Notes under the pieces: model-generated
Seen by the model: the letters and a program-made list of their open reading frames with translations, nothing else
Told to the model about the DNA's origin: nothing
The model's database searches: none
Made by a program: the position numbers and the translations under genes
Shown here: piece by piece, positions 41,072 through 52,565 of the stretch
How the letters are laid out: every line of letters starts with the position of its first letter
Position numbering within the stretch: the stretch's first letter is position 1
DNA from: Nautilus pompilius
Taxonomy: Eukaryota > Mollusca > Cephalopoda > Nautilida > Nautilidae
Length of the DNA: 64,000 bases
Reading direction: 5' to 3'
NCBI GenBank assembly: GCA_018389105.1
Contig: JACATO010000031.1
Location: forward strand, 1,178,001-1,242,000

Positions 41072-42253
41072 TTAGGTCGTTATAAAATTTTTGTCGGTTT
41101 TTATATTATGTTAATTTGCAGACTTGTGAAAGTGTATGTAGTTAAGTTATATATCGATGTGTAGCCTGTGCTTTGGCATACATTATGCAAAATCTACCTT
41201 TATAAAAATCATAAAACGGATATTTGTTTCAGGGCCCTGAGTGAAGCAAGGATAGGAAAGCTTTTCATGCCATTTTACTTCAGGAGTTCAAACTAGGCCA
41301 CAAAGCGAGGAAGGCAACTCATAACATTAAGTAAGCACATGGTGAGGACACAGCAGATGAGAGCACAGTACAATGAGTTGCAACATTTTGATCAGGAGAT
41401 GAGAGCCTCGAAGAAACATAGCGGACATCCTTCCAGTTGTAACGAGGGCCATCTGAAAGCCTCAGCTGAAGCCAATCCAAGAAAAACAGTGCAAGAAAGC
41501 TTGATGTAAGCACTGCAACTGTTTATCAGCATTTGATGCAATCAACAAGGTGAAAAAGCTTGACAAATGGGTGCCTTATGAGTTGAATGAACAACAAAAT
41601 TGTCAATCTGCTCTTCGCTTGTCATAAGAAACAAAAACGACCCATTACAACAATCACAAATGATCAGCACAGTGACTCGACATAGACAAGGTGCCCAACC
41701 ACATTCCAAAACCCAGCCTTCAACAAGACAAGGTCATGGTCACTGTGGAGGACTGAAACTGGTGTCATCCACTATAACTTCTTGCAACCTGGTGAAACCA
41801 TCACAACTGAAAGGTACTGTTTTGAATTAAGCATTGTACATCAGAAACTCTCCCAATGACAGGCAACATTGATGAATCAAAGAAGCCCAATCCTGCTCCA
41901 TGATAATGCTCATCCTCATGTTGCAAAAGTGACTCTTCAGAAACTGAACCTGTTAGGGTACAAAGTTCTCCCTTGCCAAGCCTATTCACCAGATCTTTCT
42001 CCCACAAACTACCACCTTTTCAAACAGCTTCCGCTGTATGAAATCCTCCTCCAACCAAGCAGCAATGGAAACTGCCTTCCAACAGTTTGACTACAGAAAT
42101 CCATTTTTTTTTTTTAAATGGTAAATGTGTATGTAACTCGTTGGCAGAAGTGTATCGATTGTAATGGAACTTTGATTAATAAACTTCACATTCAGCAATA
42201 TGAAGTCTCATTGTTGCGGTAAAAAAACCAACAAAACGTTTTTAACACCATAA
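41072..42253 (+). mobile_element. Mariner transposon, Hsmar1/cecropia-like (about 1.18 kb)
   Basis: The left terminus is TTAGGTCGTTATAAAATTTT at 41072, following TA. The right terminus around 42220-42253 (AAAAAAACCAACAAAACG then TTTTTAACACCATA) pairs with it imperfectly. The transposase between them is listed separately. The right boundary is uncertain by a few bases because of indels. Confidence 0.82.
41241..42110 (+). pseudogene. Mariner transposase pseudogene
   Basis: Plus-strand fragments follow the Hsmar1 protein in order. EFKLGHKARKATHNIK near 41283 is the N-terminal HTH. KKLDKWVPYELNE is near 41552 and RNKNDPL near 41630. IPKPSLQQDKVMVTV is near 41705. Then comes an open block at 41869-42090 with RSPILLHDNAHPHVAKVTLQ, KLNLLGYKVLP and YSPDLSPTNYHLFKQL. 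LHDN and SPDLSPTNY place the second and third catalytic positions of the mariner D,D34D triad; the usual last Asp (PTDY) is Asn here. Several stops and frameshifts precede it, so the protein is inactive. Confidence 0.88.
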
Positions 42254-42257
42254 CAGA

Positions 42258-43160
42258 TGCCATCCAACACAATGTTAATCATCAACTACATTTGGAAACA
42301 GATTGCCATTGTCTCTGCAATTTGGAACACTTTGTTTTATGAGTTCAGATTGATTCTGACAGTTCTTAGTGGATATATATGGGCAATGTTCTCAGATATT
42401 TTCAGTGGTGGTTGTGTCGACAAAAGTAAACCAAGTGATATTTTCTCCTCTCCAGATATGTTAGCACTTTCATCAGCAATTATTGAAAATGCAGTGGAAT
42501 TGTTTGCCTAAGAAACTATTTCTTCTCTGATAGTTTTGTCAGAGATTGGTTAGTTTATTTTCTACACAGACAGATGCATACTAACATTAGCTGCTGCATT
42601 TTCCAAATGGTTTTGTAGCACCTCTGATTCAACAGGAAAATTAAATAGACTTTGAACATTTCCAGTTTTACTCCCTTTACCATGTAAAGGAATGCCATGT
42701 ATATAACAAAATTGAATAGTCAACAATATTGGATATAATTCTTTCCCGTTCTGCTCAATGTCCCGCTTCAAAGCACTGTTCAGTTGACACACACAGTTAA
42801 TTTCTGATGACCAAAAAGTTAATTGCATCCACCTGCACATTTCTGTACCAAGTGGTAAGAATATGACTTTTTGCACTTTCATTAAAATCTTTACGCCTCG
42901 TGAAAGATGCTTCGATAAAGCTCCCTGTGTTCCTTAATGGACTGGCTGTGGAAAACTTGTACAAAATTTACAAATTGCTCCTTTTAAGTGTGGGAATAAC
43001 TAAGCCATGGAGAATGATTTAGCCACACAATAAAACCCTGTGCTTCTTTCTCTGGGGTTTTTAATTTCTGTTTTGCTAAAAACTTTCTGATATCCAATTT
43101 TGAAAAAATTAGGATTAACAAAATATCTAATGCAAATAAAATGTATATCATAATCAACTT
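42258..43160 (-). pseudogene. hAT transposase remnant of the ZMYM1/DUF4371 type
   Basis: Minus-strand reading gives EKEAQGFIVWLNHSPWLSYS near 43040 (the W-L-x-YS start of the TTF-type zinc finger), then GIPLHGKGSK, TGNVQSLFNF and SEVLQNHLENAAANV in 42700-42590. The last matches GNF-x-x-LL-x-FR-x-E-x-GD-VLKNHL of the DUF4371 domain. Further on, around 42480-42380, IIADESANISGEEKISLGLL matches I-x-DE-x-x-DISG-x-EQ-S, where the first catalytic Asp sits. Stops and frame changes occur throughout. The remnant stops where the mariner right end begins. Confidence 0.72.
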
Positions 43161-45170
43161 GACTGGGTCATTCATTTATTGGTGGGAATTTATTTGCCAA
43201 CTTTTATAGCCTAGTGAGACCTGAAAGTGGCTCATAAAGCTTAGTTTCATTAACCAATTAGGTCACTAACTAATCAGAACAGTTATAAAACCAATCCTGG
43301 ACTCTTCATTTCTTAATTAACCTATCAGCTTGTTTCTCAAAAATAGATGGAGACAGATGGTTTAGCTATTTTTACACATCTACCTATACTCTACCAGTGC
43401 CTTATGCTGTATTTTCCTATATTGCTGCACTTTTCCCAGTCTATTTCCCTTTGGCTGGGTTAGGTCAGACTCATCATTACATTATCACCATCAACTTTCC
43501 AGGTGTGGGTAGTTGCCCCTGCCCTTGATCCTATCTTTGTGTATTCCCTTGAAGTGGTATAATTTTATTCCTAACAATGGGAACTTGGAAAGTGAAAAAT
43601 GCCAAACATTAAATCCATGATGATAAAAACTCAATGGAAATGTGGTCATATAAAAAAATATATAAAAATTATGGCTCAGCCTGGAGTGTTTTAAAATGGA
43701 CTAGGATAATTCAAAATGGTGTTACATGGTTCATAGTGATGTTGACAACTTTGAAACAAACAGAACTTCAAATTTGGAAGCAAAGTTTGACACAAAACAG
43801 CATGTCATCCTTGAAATAGCAGGATAAATAAAGCCAGTTAGCAGGCAGTTGCCTCTATGATAAAGCAAGTCAACATTTATCTTCTTCATCATTACCAATG
43901 GAAATTAAGTGTTAATTTAAAAAATTGTGCATTTGTTATTTCTAATAACTTTTATATTGAATAGTTGAAAATTATAAAGCAATAAAATTATTTAAAATAA
44001 TAAAGTTTTTTTTTTTCTTTTTCAACATTAAGTCTATGTAATTCAAGCTTGTTAATCCAAACTACATCCAGTCTCATTTAATTCAGATTATTGAGTTTGT
44101 ACTACATTTACATTTCTCCAGCAAAACAAATGTGAAATGTTCCATGCAAATAAGTGTACACTTAGGACATCTATACCTTTCAAGGGACGCTGTGTAAGGT
44201 TTCTGTGGGAATATGGGCCTGGCCCAGAGCTATTACTGTTATGAATCATTGACAGAGAAAGCATTTTAAAACTTCTTGAACTATGTAAGCCTCAAATTTC
44301 AATTTGTTTGCTTATTTAATGCACAGCAATTGTTGCCTACTCAACAAAAAAATAATAAGCAAAAGAAAAATCATTAAAAAGCTATTTTCTTTATCGTTCT
44401 GATTAGGCTAAATTTAAGTTTTAGGTAATGTTTAGGATGTAAAACTAAAGTTTTACTTAATTCTTTCCTTTTTATACATTGGATAGTAGCATTGACAAGG
44501 CTGGGGATTTATCTAAGTTGAAAGAATTTTTATATCACTGTGAATAAGTATGCATAATTACCAAAATATTTTTGGTTTCTGCATGTGTGTGTGAAAGAGA
44601 GAGAGAAGACATCTGAGTGGGAAGATTACATAAAGTATGGTTTTGGTACCTAATTTATTGAAATGATATCTTTTAAAATAAAAATATATTACTAACAAGC
44701 ACAATTTTTTCCAATGAAACATAAAAAAAAAATTAGATAGATTGGATTATGAAATAATTCTTTTTTCCTGTAAAAGAAGTCAAGTTTCATTACATGAGAA
44801 ATGGTGAAAAGTCCTACAGATTTGGAGACTGTGTGTTCCAATTCTCTGAAAATTGATCTAGGAGGTAACCTGCTGTGGTGGCATTCCAAACAAAGATACA
44901 TTCGTTTCAGGTGACACGTACAATACACACTCTGTATTAATACTGCTGAATGTTATCGCCCTCAGATATGGATGGGAATAGAAATGTAAGCAACTTAAAT
45001 ATTGTTACTTCAAACTTTCCCCATCTTACCATTCTCACTAGAAATACGTAAGTATGTCATAGCTTAGCTATATTCTAAAACCATTTGGCACATTTATATA
45101 TTGCATCAGATCACTACATGGGCAGAATCGCATGAAAGCATGAAAACAAGAACACGACTAGTTTTTAAGG
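43161..45170. other. Intergenic sequence without assignable genes
   Basis: AT-rich. I see no gene. A patch at 43370-43560 is less AT-biased but matches nothing I recognise, and short GA-rich tracts occur near 44585-44605. Confidence 0.5.
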
Positions 45171-45960
45171 TACCATAGAGAGAGAGAGAGAGAGCCGAGC
45201 CCACTGAACCACCACACTGAACCACGCTGAACCAGCCAGGGCGGCCATTAGATCGTTTTCGTTGACCCTTAAATGCATAAACTGGAAGAGTGATTACAGA
45301 TGTTAAGCATAATATGCATTATTTGATTTCTTACAGCATAACCGCCACAAAATAAATTCTCAAGCTGACTATTAAGGTTAATAAACTAGTTAGTATTCGC
45401 ACCAGTCAGCAGTAATTGTTTCTCAAAGCGTATTGCGTACGTACCAGACGACCCGTGGACATCGAACAGCATCTTCTACCTGGGGGAGTCGCTGTTCAAT
45501 GAAGCAGGCGTCTAATCACCAACATTCTTGGCAACCACGAAATTAAAACGCGCTGTATATTTGCTAGTAATAATTACAAAGGTCTTAATAAACCTGGTCG
45601 CTGCACACTCTCGCCTACATCCGCCGGACGCTGCAGTCAAAATGACCGCCCGCAGCCTCGTTCTCGATTCCAGTCCACGTCACTGCCCTCGACCAATTAG
45701 GATCGGCCTGGCCTGGCCTGGCCTCGTTCTCGATAAATTAGGACAAAGGCAGCCGCTAAATTCAAACATGGTGGTTGCTAGTAATAATTACAAAAGTCTT
45801 ACTAACTCCATTATTCGTTGCCCGATTTAAACGAAACTCGCTACTGCACACCGCAGTCGGATGGTGAGTAAGGTGACCGTAAAACTATAGCGCTTTCTTG
45901 CACCGTTTAGACGGAGTCTCGGGACATGCACACATACAAGATCAGAGTTTCAGGGATATA
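45171..45960 (+). promoter_or_regulatory. CpG-rich block, possible promoter/first exon
   Basis: In a genome where CG dinucleotides are rare, this 0.8-kb stretch is dense in them, with words such as GCGTACG, CGACCCG, CGCGC, CGCCGGACG, CCCGCAGC and CTCGACC. It starts with a (GA)n tract at 45177-45194. It holds a CCAAT-like box inside GACCAATTAGG and a (GGCCT)4 tandem at 45705-45724. A consensus splice donor follows (GGATG then GTGAGTAAG at about 45863). These are features of a CpG-island promoter with a 5' exon on the + strand, but no transcript start can be read. A CpG-rich young transposon is the alternative. Confidence 0.35.
45557..45805. repeat. Direct repeats within the CpG-rich block
   Basis: TTGCTAGTAATAATTACAAA with G or A next, then GTCTTA, occurs near 45558 and again near 45775. 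CCTCGTTCTCGAT occurs near 45656 and again near 45723. The two direct repeats interleave, suggesting a duplicated unit of roughly 65-220 bases. The GGCCT tandem lies between. Confidence 0.7.
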
Positions 45961-47481
45961 CAGGAGTAACTAAACAACATTGCAAAGGCATCAGAAAAGC
46001 AACATCAGACAATGTGACATGGACTTCAATAGTTTCTAGGCTTTAATATTCAATTACTGAACTAAACTGTTATCTTTTCAATGTTTAAACAAGAAATTAA
46101 AGCAATTATTTCATTTTGATAAATTATTTAGAGTGTTTTATTTTTAATGTGAGAGACTTTGATGCATTTGGATCATGTTCATACATAACTGCATTTAACA
46201 AGAGGAAACTAGTAAAACCTCTCAAGTTTTTCCCTCCTTTCTATTATTGTTTGCAAATACATTTATGAAAAGTTGCAAACATCAGGACTTAAAATAATTC
46301 CAGTACAAAAGTCCCTGATTTAATAATTTATGTTTACATCACTAATAAATTCATGTCTCTCTTAATGTTGCATAACAGTAGTTTGAATTTTAAATGGGAA
46401 TAAGACATAGCTGAAATTATATTCAGTTTTATCCCAAAGTAATGAAATAGCAGAAAGGTTTCAGAAAGAATGAAAAAAATTATTAATATTCAGTCTTGAT
46501 TGATGTCATGTCATTAATATCTAGGTTTGTCAAAAATTTGTTTTTCCCCTTTTATTAAAAACGTTTTGCATTATTCTATATTACTTTGAAACTGAATATA
46601 GTTTCAGCAAAAGCTTTTTTTTCAAAAACTTGTTAAATTCATGTTTCAAATTTAAATTATTAAACTGATTAAAACATTTTCCAAAACTTTATTTTCAGTA
46701 AAGTGTAAGTCCAGTTATAATGCTGACAGATCTATATGGAACTCTATTCTAAGGTTGTTTATCAAACACTATTTATTTCCACAATATTAGAAATACATTT
46801 TAAGTTAATTCAGATAAGTAGTGCTGCCAAGTTCATGTATAATTTATTTGAGTGTTTTTTGCCATTTTATCTTGTGAAAGTGAATATCTTAATTATGACA
46901 ATATTTATGGATTTTTTTCTCTTTTTGTGTATTTGGCTTGTTTTGGAGTACATTACTTCAAACAAACGAAAAAATTCTTGTATTTCACTTTGATTTTCCT
47001 TGGCATAATTAAAGAATTACATACTAAAAACCTTAAATATATTACGTTTTTCTGCTAGAAGGCCAGTGCTTTAAAAGTGGTAAATCATTTTTTGAAAATA
47101 CAAATTTAAAATTTTGGAAATGTTTAATGAAAACTAATGTTTAGTTTGAACCAATTCCGTGATGTTATACACTCAGTAAATAATGTGGAAATTTTCTAAC
47201 ATTCTCTGTGTGCTATACAAATTTTCTTTGATCATTTTGTATAACATTTTAAATCTTCATATCGCATATATAATTTTCACTCAGTTATAATAGAAATAAT
47301 CTTTGAAATGTAGGGAAATGCTTACTTATAGTGGGGAGAAAAATAAATGATAATCTGTCTGGAAATCTCTGCTTTATTAGCAAGAATATTGGGATTGATT
47401 GCATGGAAAGCAAAAGAATTAAACTTTGAGTAGTTATTAGAATAATTTATTTGTATTTATAATTCTTCTTACAATCTGTAT

Positions 47482-47692
47482 TTTTAGGTTGGGACAAGAA
47501 AATACAGCTGCTGAAATTGAACAGTATGCAACAGCACAGCCAAAATTTATTATCACATCAGCTGAGGCAAACTGTACTCTGATTGTTGAGGAAGCTCATA
47601 GCCATGGCCTTAAACTACTCTTTACCAAACTGGGTTTCTCTGACCAAGAACACAAAAACAGTTTGACTACCTTCGAAGTTTTCATGGCTTAA
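47482..47692 (+). pseudogene. Exon-like segment resembling an AMP-binding enzyme (4CL/luciferase type)
   Basis: A T-rich tract ending TTTTTAG is followed by an open frame: LGQENTAAEIEQYATAQPKF, IITSAEANCTLIVEEA, then GLKLLFTKLG and LTTFEVFMA, stop. The layout (E-I-E-x-Q ... PKFI-x-TSAE ... V-x-EAA ... G-I-K-x-x-F ... TSFE-x-LL) resembles the region after the first core of acyl-adenylating enzymes such as 4-coumarate-CoA ligase and luciferase-like proteins. No donor is visible at the 3' end and the frame stops at once. It may be a lone decayed exon. The match is by eye and modest. Confidence 0.3.
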
Positions 47693-48225
47693 GCAATGCT
47701 CACCTGATTGTTGACTTTCAGCAGTGAATTACGGATGAATTCTGGTAGAATGTGAACAAAACATCTGGCAGGGAAAACACTTTTTCAAGTTTAATAATCC
47801 AGAGTTTATTAGTAGACTCTTTTTTTGTCGTATTGAAATTATGACACAATTTTCAGTATTTGGAGAAGTGAAGTTAATACTGCAGTAATTAGTGTAAAGA
47901 ACAGTCCATCAGTTTGTAGTGAATTACTATGCTTGTTTGCATAGCTGGAGATTTGTGCAGATGTACTGAAAAGTGGATAATATTGTCTGAAGAAGTATCT
48001 ATACATGAGAATGGTAAATAAATAAGTGGTGAATATTGTATTTCTAACCAAAAATGCAGTACCTACATGTCAATGAATACTACAAAAAAAAAATAACTTG
48101 GGTCATATCACTAGATAACATTTTTAAGGTAAAAAAAAAAAAAATGTTCTGTTTTGCATAGTTATAAACTAATATATCATATAATATAAACTATTATATT
48201 TCTGATTTTCATAATTTAATTTGTA

Positions 48226-50160
48226 CAGTAATGTTTTGCTTTTTTAACAAATTGAAGAATTCTCATCTTTTCATTCATGTACACATTTTTGGACTATCTT
48301 TTTGAAAATTCTGAAAAAACCTAAAATTTGTGATCAAAATATTTTAGTTTAAAAAATTCCAAAGTAAAAATTAACAATTTTATAGCTAACATTTGCTACA
48401 GTACTAATGAATTATTGATATACTTCTACTTTCTTCATTATTAGCCACCTTTATGCCAGCCAGGCAACCATCAAGTGGTAGTGATGCGTGTTTGTCTAAA
48501 AGGAAGCGGAAGTCTGTCTTGATGGATGTAAAAATGCAGGCCATACAATGAGTTGAGGCAGGGGAGAAGAGCAATGTGGCTCACTCACTAGGTGTGGCTC
48601 AGTCCACATTGAAAACCATCTTAAACCGAGCAGATGGTATAAAGCTTCAGTTAAAACAGCAGATACATCAACTGCTAAGAAATGAACTTACACAAGCAGC
48701 AGAGTAATGGAGACGATGGAAAAGAGATTGCGTTTGGGTGGAGGATGTGACACAGCATCATATGCCACTCAGCCAGGATTACTTAAATTATGGAGAAAGC
48801 CCCAAGTCTCTCTGAACATATGAAGTCTGAAGAAGGTGGGGAATCTTCATAAACTTTTGCTGCCAACTGAGGCTGGTTTGAGAAGTTCAGAAAACGAACA
48901 AAATCTCACAGTGTTCGTATCACAGGTGAGGCAGGTAGCACCAATGTCCAAGCAGCAGTGAATTTCCAGCCACACTGAGAGCCATCATAGACGACGGTAA
49001 TTACCACCCAGAATTAGGTTTCAGTGTTGACGAGACAGGGGTCTTTTGGAAAAGAATGCCCTCGAGAAGCTTCATAGCCAGAGAGGGGAAGCATGCACCT
49101 GGATGTAAGGCTGCTTAACACCACCTCACCTCATTGCTGGGCTGAAATGGCTCAGGTGATTTGAAATTGAAGCCTCTTCTCGTTTAAAATTCTCAAACAC
49201 CAAGGGCAACGAAAGGGCTCTCCAAAAGTAATTTGCCAGTTATTTGGATGGCAAATATAAAGGCTTGGGTAGCGATAAATATTTTTTGTGACTGGTTCAT
49301 CCATCACTTTTGTCCAGCTGTCAAAAGTTATTGTCAGAAAATGGACATGAACCTAGAGCATTGTTGATTTTAGATAATGCCCCTGGTCACTCTGAAGACC
49401 TAGAGACTGTATCAACAACCATACCAGTTGATATTGTCTTTCTTCCTCCAAATACAACATCCATCCATCCTACAACCCATGGATCAAGGGGTCATTGTGA
49501 CCTTTAAAGCATATTATCTAATGCGCACATTTAAGCTTATCGAAGCCTGTGATAAACTGCAGCAGACAAAGATTTTTGGAAATCTTAACACAATGAAAGT
49601 GATTAATAACATCAGAGACACCTGGCAAGAGGTGACAAGCAAGTGCATGAACAATATGGTGTAAGCTGTGGGCAGTCGATGTCAATGACTTTGCTGAGGT
49701 TTTGAGACCGAGAAGCCAACAATTAAAAATGACGTCATTAAGCTAGCAAAGTAGGATTCAATGAAGTAGACATTGATGATGTGCAAAAGCTTTTCAACTC
49801 TCATGAGGAGTTACCAACAAAGATTTGCAAGAACTAACATAACAGGAACAGTCAATGAGAGATGAACAAGTCCCAGTTGCTGATGAGATGTCAGGAAAAG
49901 TGTTAACTATGAAATTTGTCTGAAAATATTGCAAATATTATGAATGTAATAAAGGACTTCTCAACTAATGACCCTAACTGAGAATGCAACAATGCTGTCA
50001 TGAAAGCAATGTTGAAAGAAATCATCTTCTATTGTGAGATTTTAAAAGGAGAAAGGCAAGACAGTGGACACTTGATGCATTCATCAAAAGTTCTCTTTTC
50101 AGCAACTACAAGGACTAGAGCATTCCTTCCAGATGTTTCCAGTCATCCAAGTTTTACTGT
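48226..50160 (+). pseudogene. Tigger1-like transposase remnant, sense orientation
   Basis: It may start at the terminus-like CAGTAATGTTTTGC (48226, after TA), similar to the end of the element at 12826. Coding blocks on the + strand: MPARQPSSGSDACLSKRKRK with VLMDVKMQAIQ (48454-48550), VAHSLGVAQSTLKTIL (48580-48630), PLSQDYLNYGES near 48765, FSVDETGVFWKRMPSRSFIA near 49020-49085, ALLILDNAPGHSEDLE near 49355, IVFLPPNTTSI near 49435, and LQPMDQGVIVTFKAYYLMRT near 49470. Then come IRDTWQEVTSKCM near 49610 and a C-terminus to about 50150. The DETG, LDNAPGH and PMDQG blocks hold the three acidic catalytic positions. It is interrupted by many frameshifts, and the right terminus was not convincingly located. 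Confidence 0.8.
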
Positions 50161-51774
50161 TTGATACATCAGTGGTGATGTGTTCACATTTTAAAAACAT
50201 TTTCATTCCACAAATTTTACAATGGAGAGGCAGACAATTAGATACATTCATACTACCACCTAGCTGAAGTGTTATTCACTGATTGCTCTTAGTTTAGTAT
50301 GAGCATGGAAAAAAGATTCTTGAGCCAAAGAGATGTCACCAAAATCAGTATCTGCTTTCCACAAAAATTGTTTTGAATCTCAGCTCATATCAGATTATAT
50401 AATCATTTTATCTTGCCATTACATCACTTAATGAAATTTTCTTTACCGAAAGACATTGCAAACTGTTCAGTCTTTGACTTGAGCAGATCACTGATATTGG
50501 TATCTCTTGTTGCCCTAAACTGGTGATTTAAGGCCTTGTCAAAACTTCATTGTCTGGCACATGGATCTGTTTTTTTTAAAGCCATTGGCATTCTTTTGAT
50601 CAAAGCAACAGCTTTGACTTTCTCTCAATTTTATCAGAGTAAAAAATATGCTTTTTGTTTGTTCACATTCTCTATTAGATCTTTACCTGAGATTTCTTTT
50701 TATGTTCTTTATCATTCAAAATTTGCAACTGCTCCTGCAATGGAAAGGTTACTTTTACTTGCTGTTGCCATTTTCACCTGGAATGTTGTGATGTAATGCT
50801 TTTAAAAATGACAACTGTAGGCCAAACCAACCAACAGCAGATTTCACAACTAGATAATCACCGAAGATGAGCAAACCCAGGGGTATACTGAAATCTTACT
50901 TTACTTAACCTTAAGGTTACACTAATGATTGTTATATCATAAATCTTTTTGAACAAAAAATAAAACTAATAAAACAAAACTTTCCCATCTAGTTTATTAA
51001 AGTAGGGACGAGTTGTGTTTTTAATTAAAAATTGTAAATATTTGAATTTTTCACTGCATTTTTCATCATACTGCTAAATATATGAAAATTTCTAATATTA
51101 GAGAAAAATGAATAACCATAAACACTTTGACTTTGACTGGAGAGCTACAAGAAATGTGAACATATAAATTAAATATGGAGAAATACTTTTAAACTGTACC
51201 CCCATCATTACTTTTGCACCTATAACTATGTTTTTTCTACACAGATGCAGGTAGAGTATTAAAATAGAATTAAAGCTTGTATTTAACCAATGTTAATGTA
51301 ATTCCATTGAAGACAGAAAAAAAAATTATAAGTTTACATGGCATGCAGCTGACTAGAAATTACAAATTATCCTTTTATGTATTTGTAACAAATGCGTGAA
51401 CTGAATGATTATCGTTCCCTATTGTCAAATGTTTATCTAGACAAATATGTTATTAATCAAATGGTTCATATAATTTCATGACAATCCAATTTTTAGACAT
51501 TAACTTGAATCAAATTATTTAATAGGGTTCATCTCAATAAAAAGGACATTTTCAATGAACAGAAGGGTTAGAAAGAAAATTATTACCATTCACATTCCCT
51601 TTTTTTTTTATGATGGTCAATGGAATAGTATGTATAATTATCATAATATTTGCCTAGCCTTTATTACAGACCACCTTAATTATTTTTTTTAAAATAGGAA
51701 GTATAAACAACACGAGATTAGCGCTGAATTAGCAGAGTTTCAGTTAACTATGCTGGCAAACTCTTACCACCCAT
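50161..51774. other. Intergenic sequence, no assigned gene
   Basis: AT-rich. At about 51204-51222, CATCATTACTTTTGCACCT resembles the inverse of a mariner terminus (CAATTACTTTTGCACCAACC), but no transposase or partner end accompanies it. Confidence 0.5.
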
Positions 51775-52565
51775 TCAGATGAGTCAGAAAAGAAACAGGA
51801 CTGGGGCCACAGAATAATTTATGTCAAATCCAAACTACAAGTGTTCGCACTTTCCCATCCTCCTCCGTCACGGCCCTCTGGATGATAAACGGGTCCCCGT
51901 GATGACCCCCTTGAGCTTGGGGGAGGGGCCGGGTCCGGTGAGTAGGGAGACGGCGAGGAACTGCCGGATGCTCAGGGCGTTGTCGTCGTGGTGAAGCAGC
52001 CACAACTCTCGCCGCAGGGTCCCTTTGTAGACATGCTGGTTGATCGTCTGGCCCCTCACACACGACTTTGGACTTCGACTGTCTCGCTTTCCCCGGACTC
52101 TTCCACTGAAGGCTCTGGCGCTTGGTCTCCGGGTCGTACTCAAAGATCCATGACTCCTCTCCCCAGCAAGTCTGGGGTTCAAGACGCTCGAGGATGTCCT
52201 GACACACCTGCATGCGCAGATCTTCCAGTCAGTCAGCAGACGATCGCCCCTAACCCCAACCCCTGCCTCACGCGCTCAACACTGGGCCCCAGTCCTGCTC
52301 GTTGAAGGCCTTCCCCGCTCCTCCTGGGATCGTCTAACGCTCTTTGGACCTCTTGTGCCCGTACACCTGCTGCAGCAGTAGTAGTCCGACTCCTCCTGAC
52401 GGAGTCCCCCAGCCGGACCAGAAACTTCAGGTCGGCCTAAGATTGAGGAGCTGATGGCCGTTACGTACGTACGTACCCCGGATGTTACGTCACCCACCAC
52501 ACGGTGACGCGGCCCGCCAGTCCCTACTCCACTAAGTCCTGTTACTTTTCTGACGCACCTCGTAT
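51775..52565 (-). mobile_element. CpG-rich mariner, internally deleted (about 0.79 kb)
   Basis: The ends pair as GAGTCAGAAAAGAAACAGGACT at the left (51781-51802) and, inverted at the right (about 52538-52565), GTGCGTCAGAAAAGTAACAG. The exact outer boundaries are uncertain by several bases. The interior is strikingly GC- and CpG-rich compared with everything around it and carries mariner transposase fragments on the minus strand. Confidence 0.82.
51868..52350 (-). pseudogene. Mariner transposase fragments
   Basis: Near 52345-52310 the minus strand gives QEERGRPSTSRTG, the D-E-R-x-GRPSTS motif that follows the HTH region. Then 52213-52080 gives QDILERLEPQTCWGEESWIF and EYDPETKRQSLQWKSPG, the first catalytic block; the usual Asp of GDE-S/T-W is Glu here. 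In another frame GQTINQHVYKGTLRRELWLL, HHDDNALSIRQFLA follows (second Asp). The PHPPYSPDLAPCDFFLF block with the third Asp is deleted, joining FLAV to PSPKLKG. Much of the N-terminus is missing. It is clearly inactive but looks young by its CpG content. Confidence 0.85.

Noticed and set aside
43370-43560. Less AT-rich patch that might be an exon
   Set aside because: Stops in all frames at short spacing and no splice-bounded open segment.
46736-47058. Overlapping hydrophobic ORFs that look like membrane proteins
   Set aside because: Composition artefact of T-rich sequence. Two overlapping frames look equally hydrophobic and neither has family signatures.
50536-50796. Open frame of 86 codons downstream of the Tigger at 48-50 kb
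   Set aside because: Not part of the transposase by motif. Hydrophobic low-complexity composition and no splice sites.
51204-51222. Mariner-terminus-like CATCATTACTTTTGCACCT
   Set aside because: Short single match with no partner end or TA-bounded element, so not listed as a transposon.
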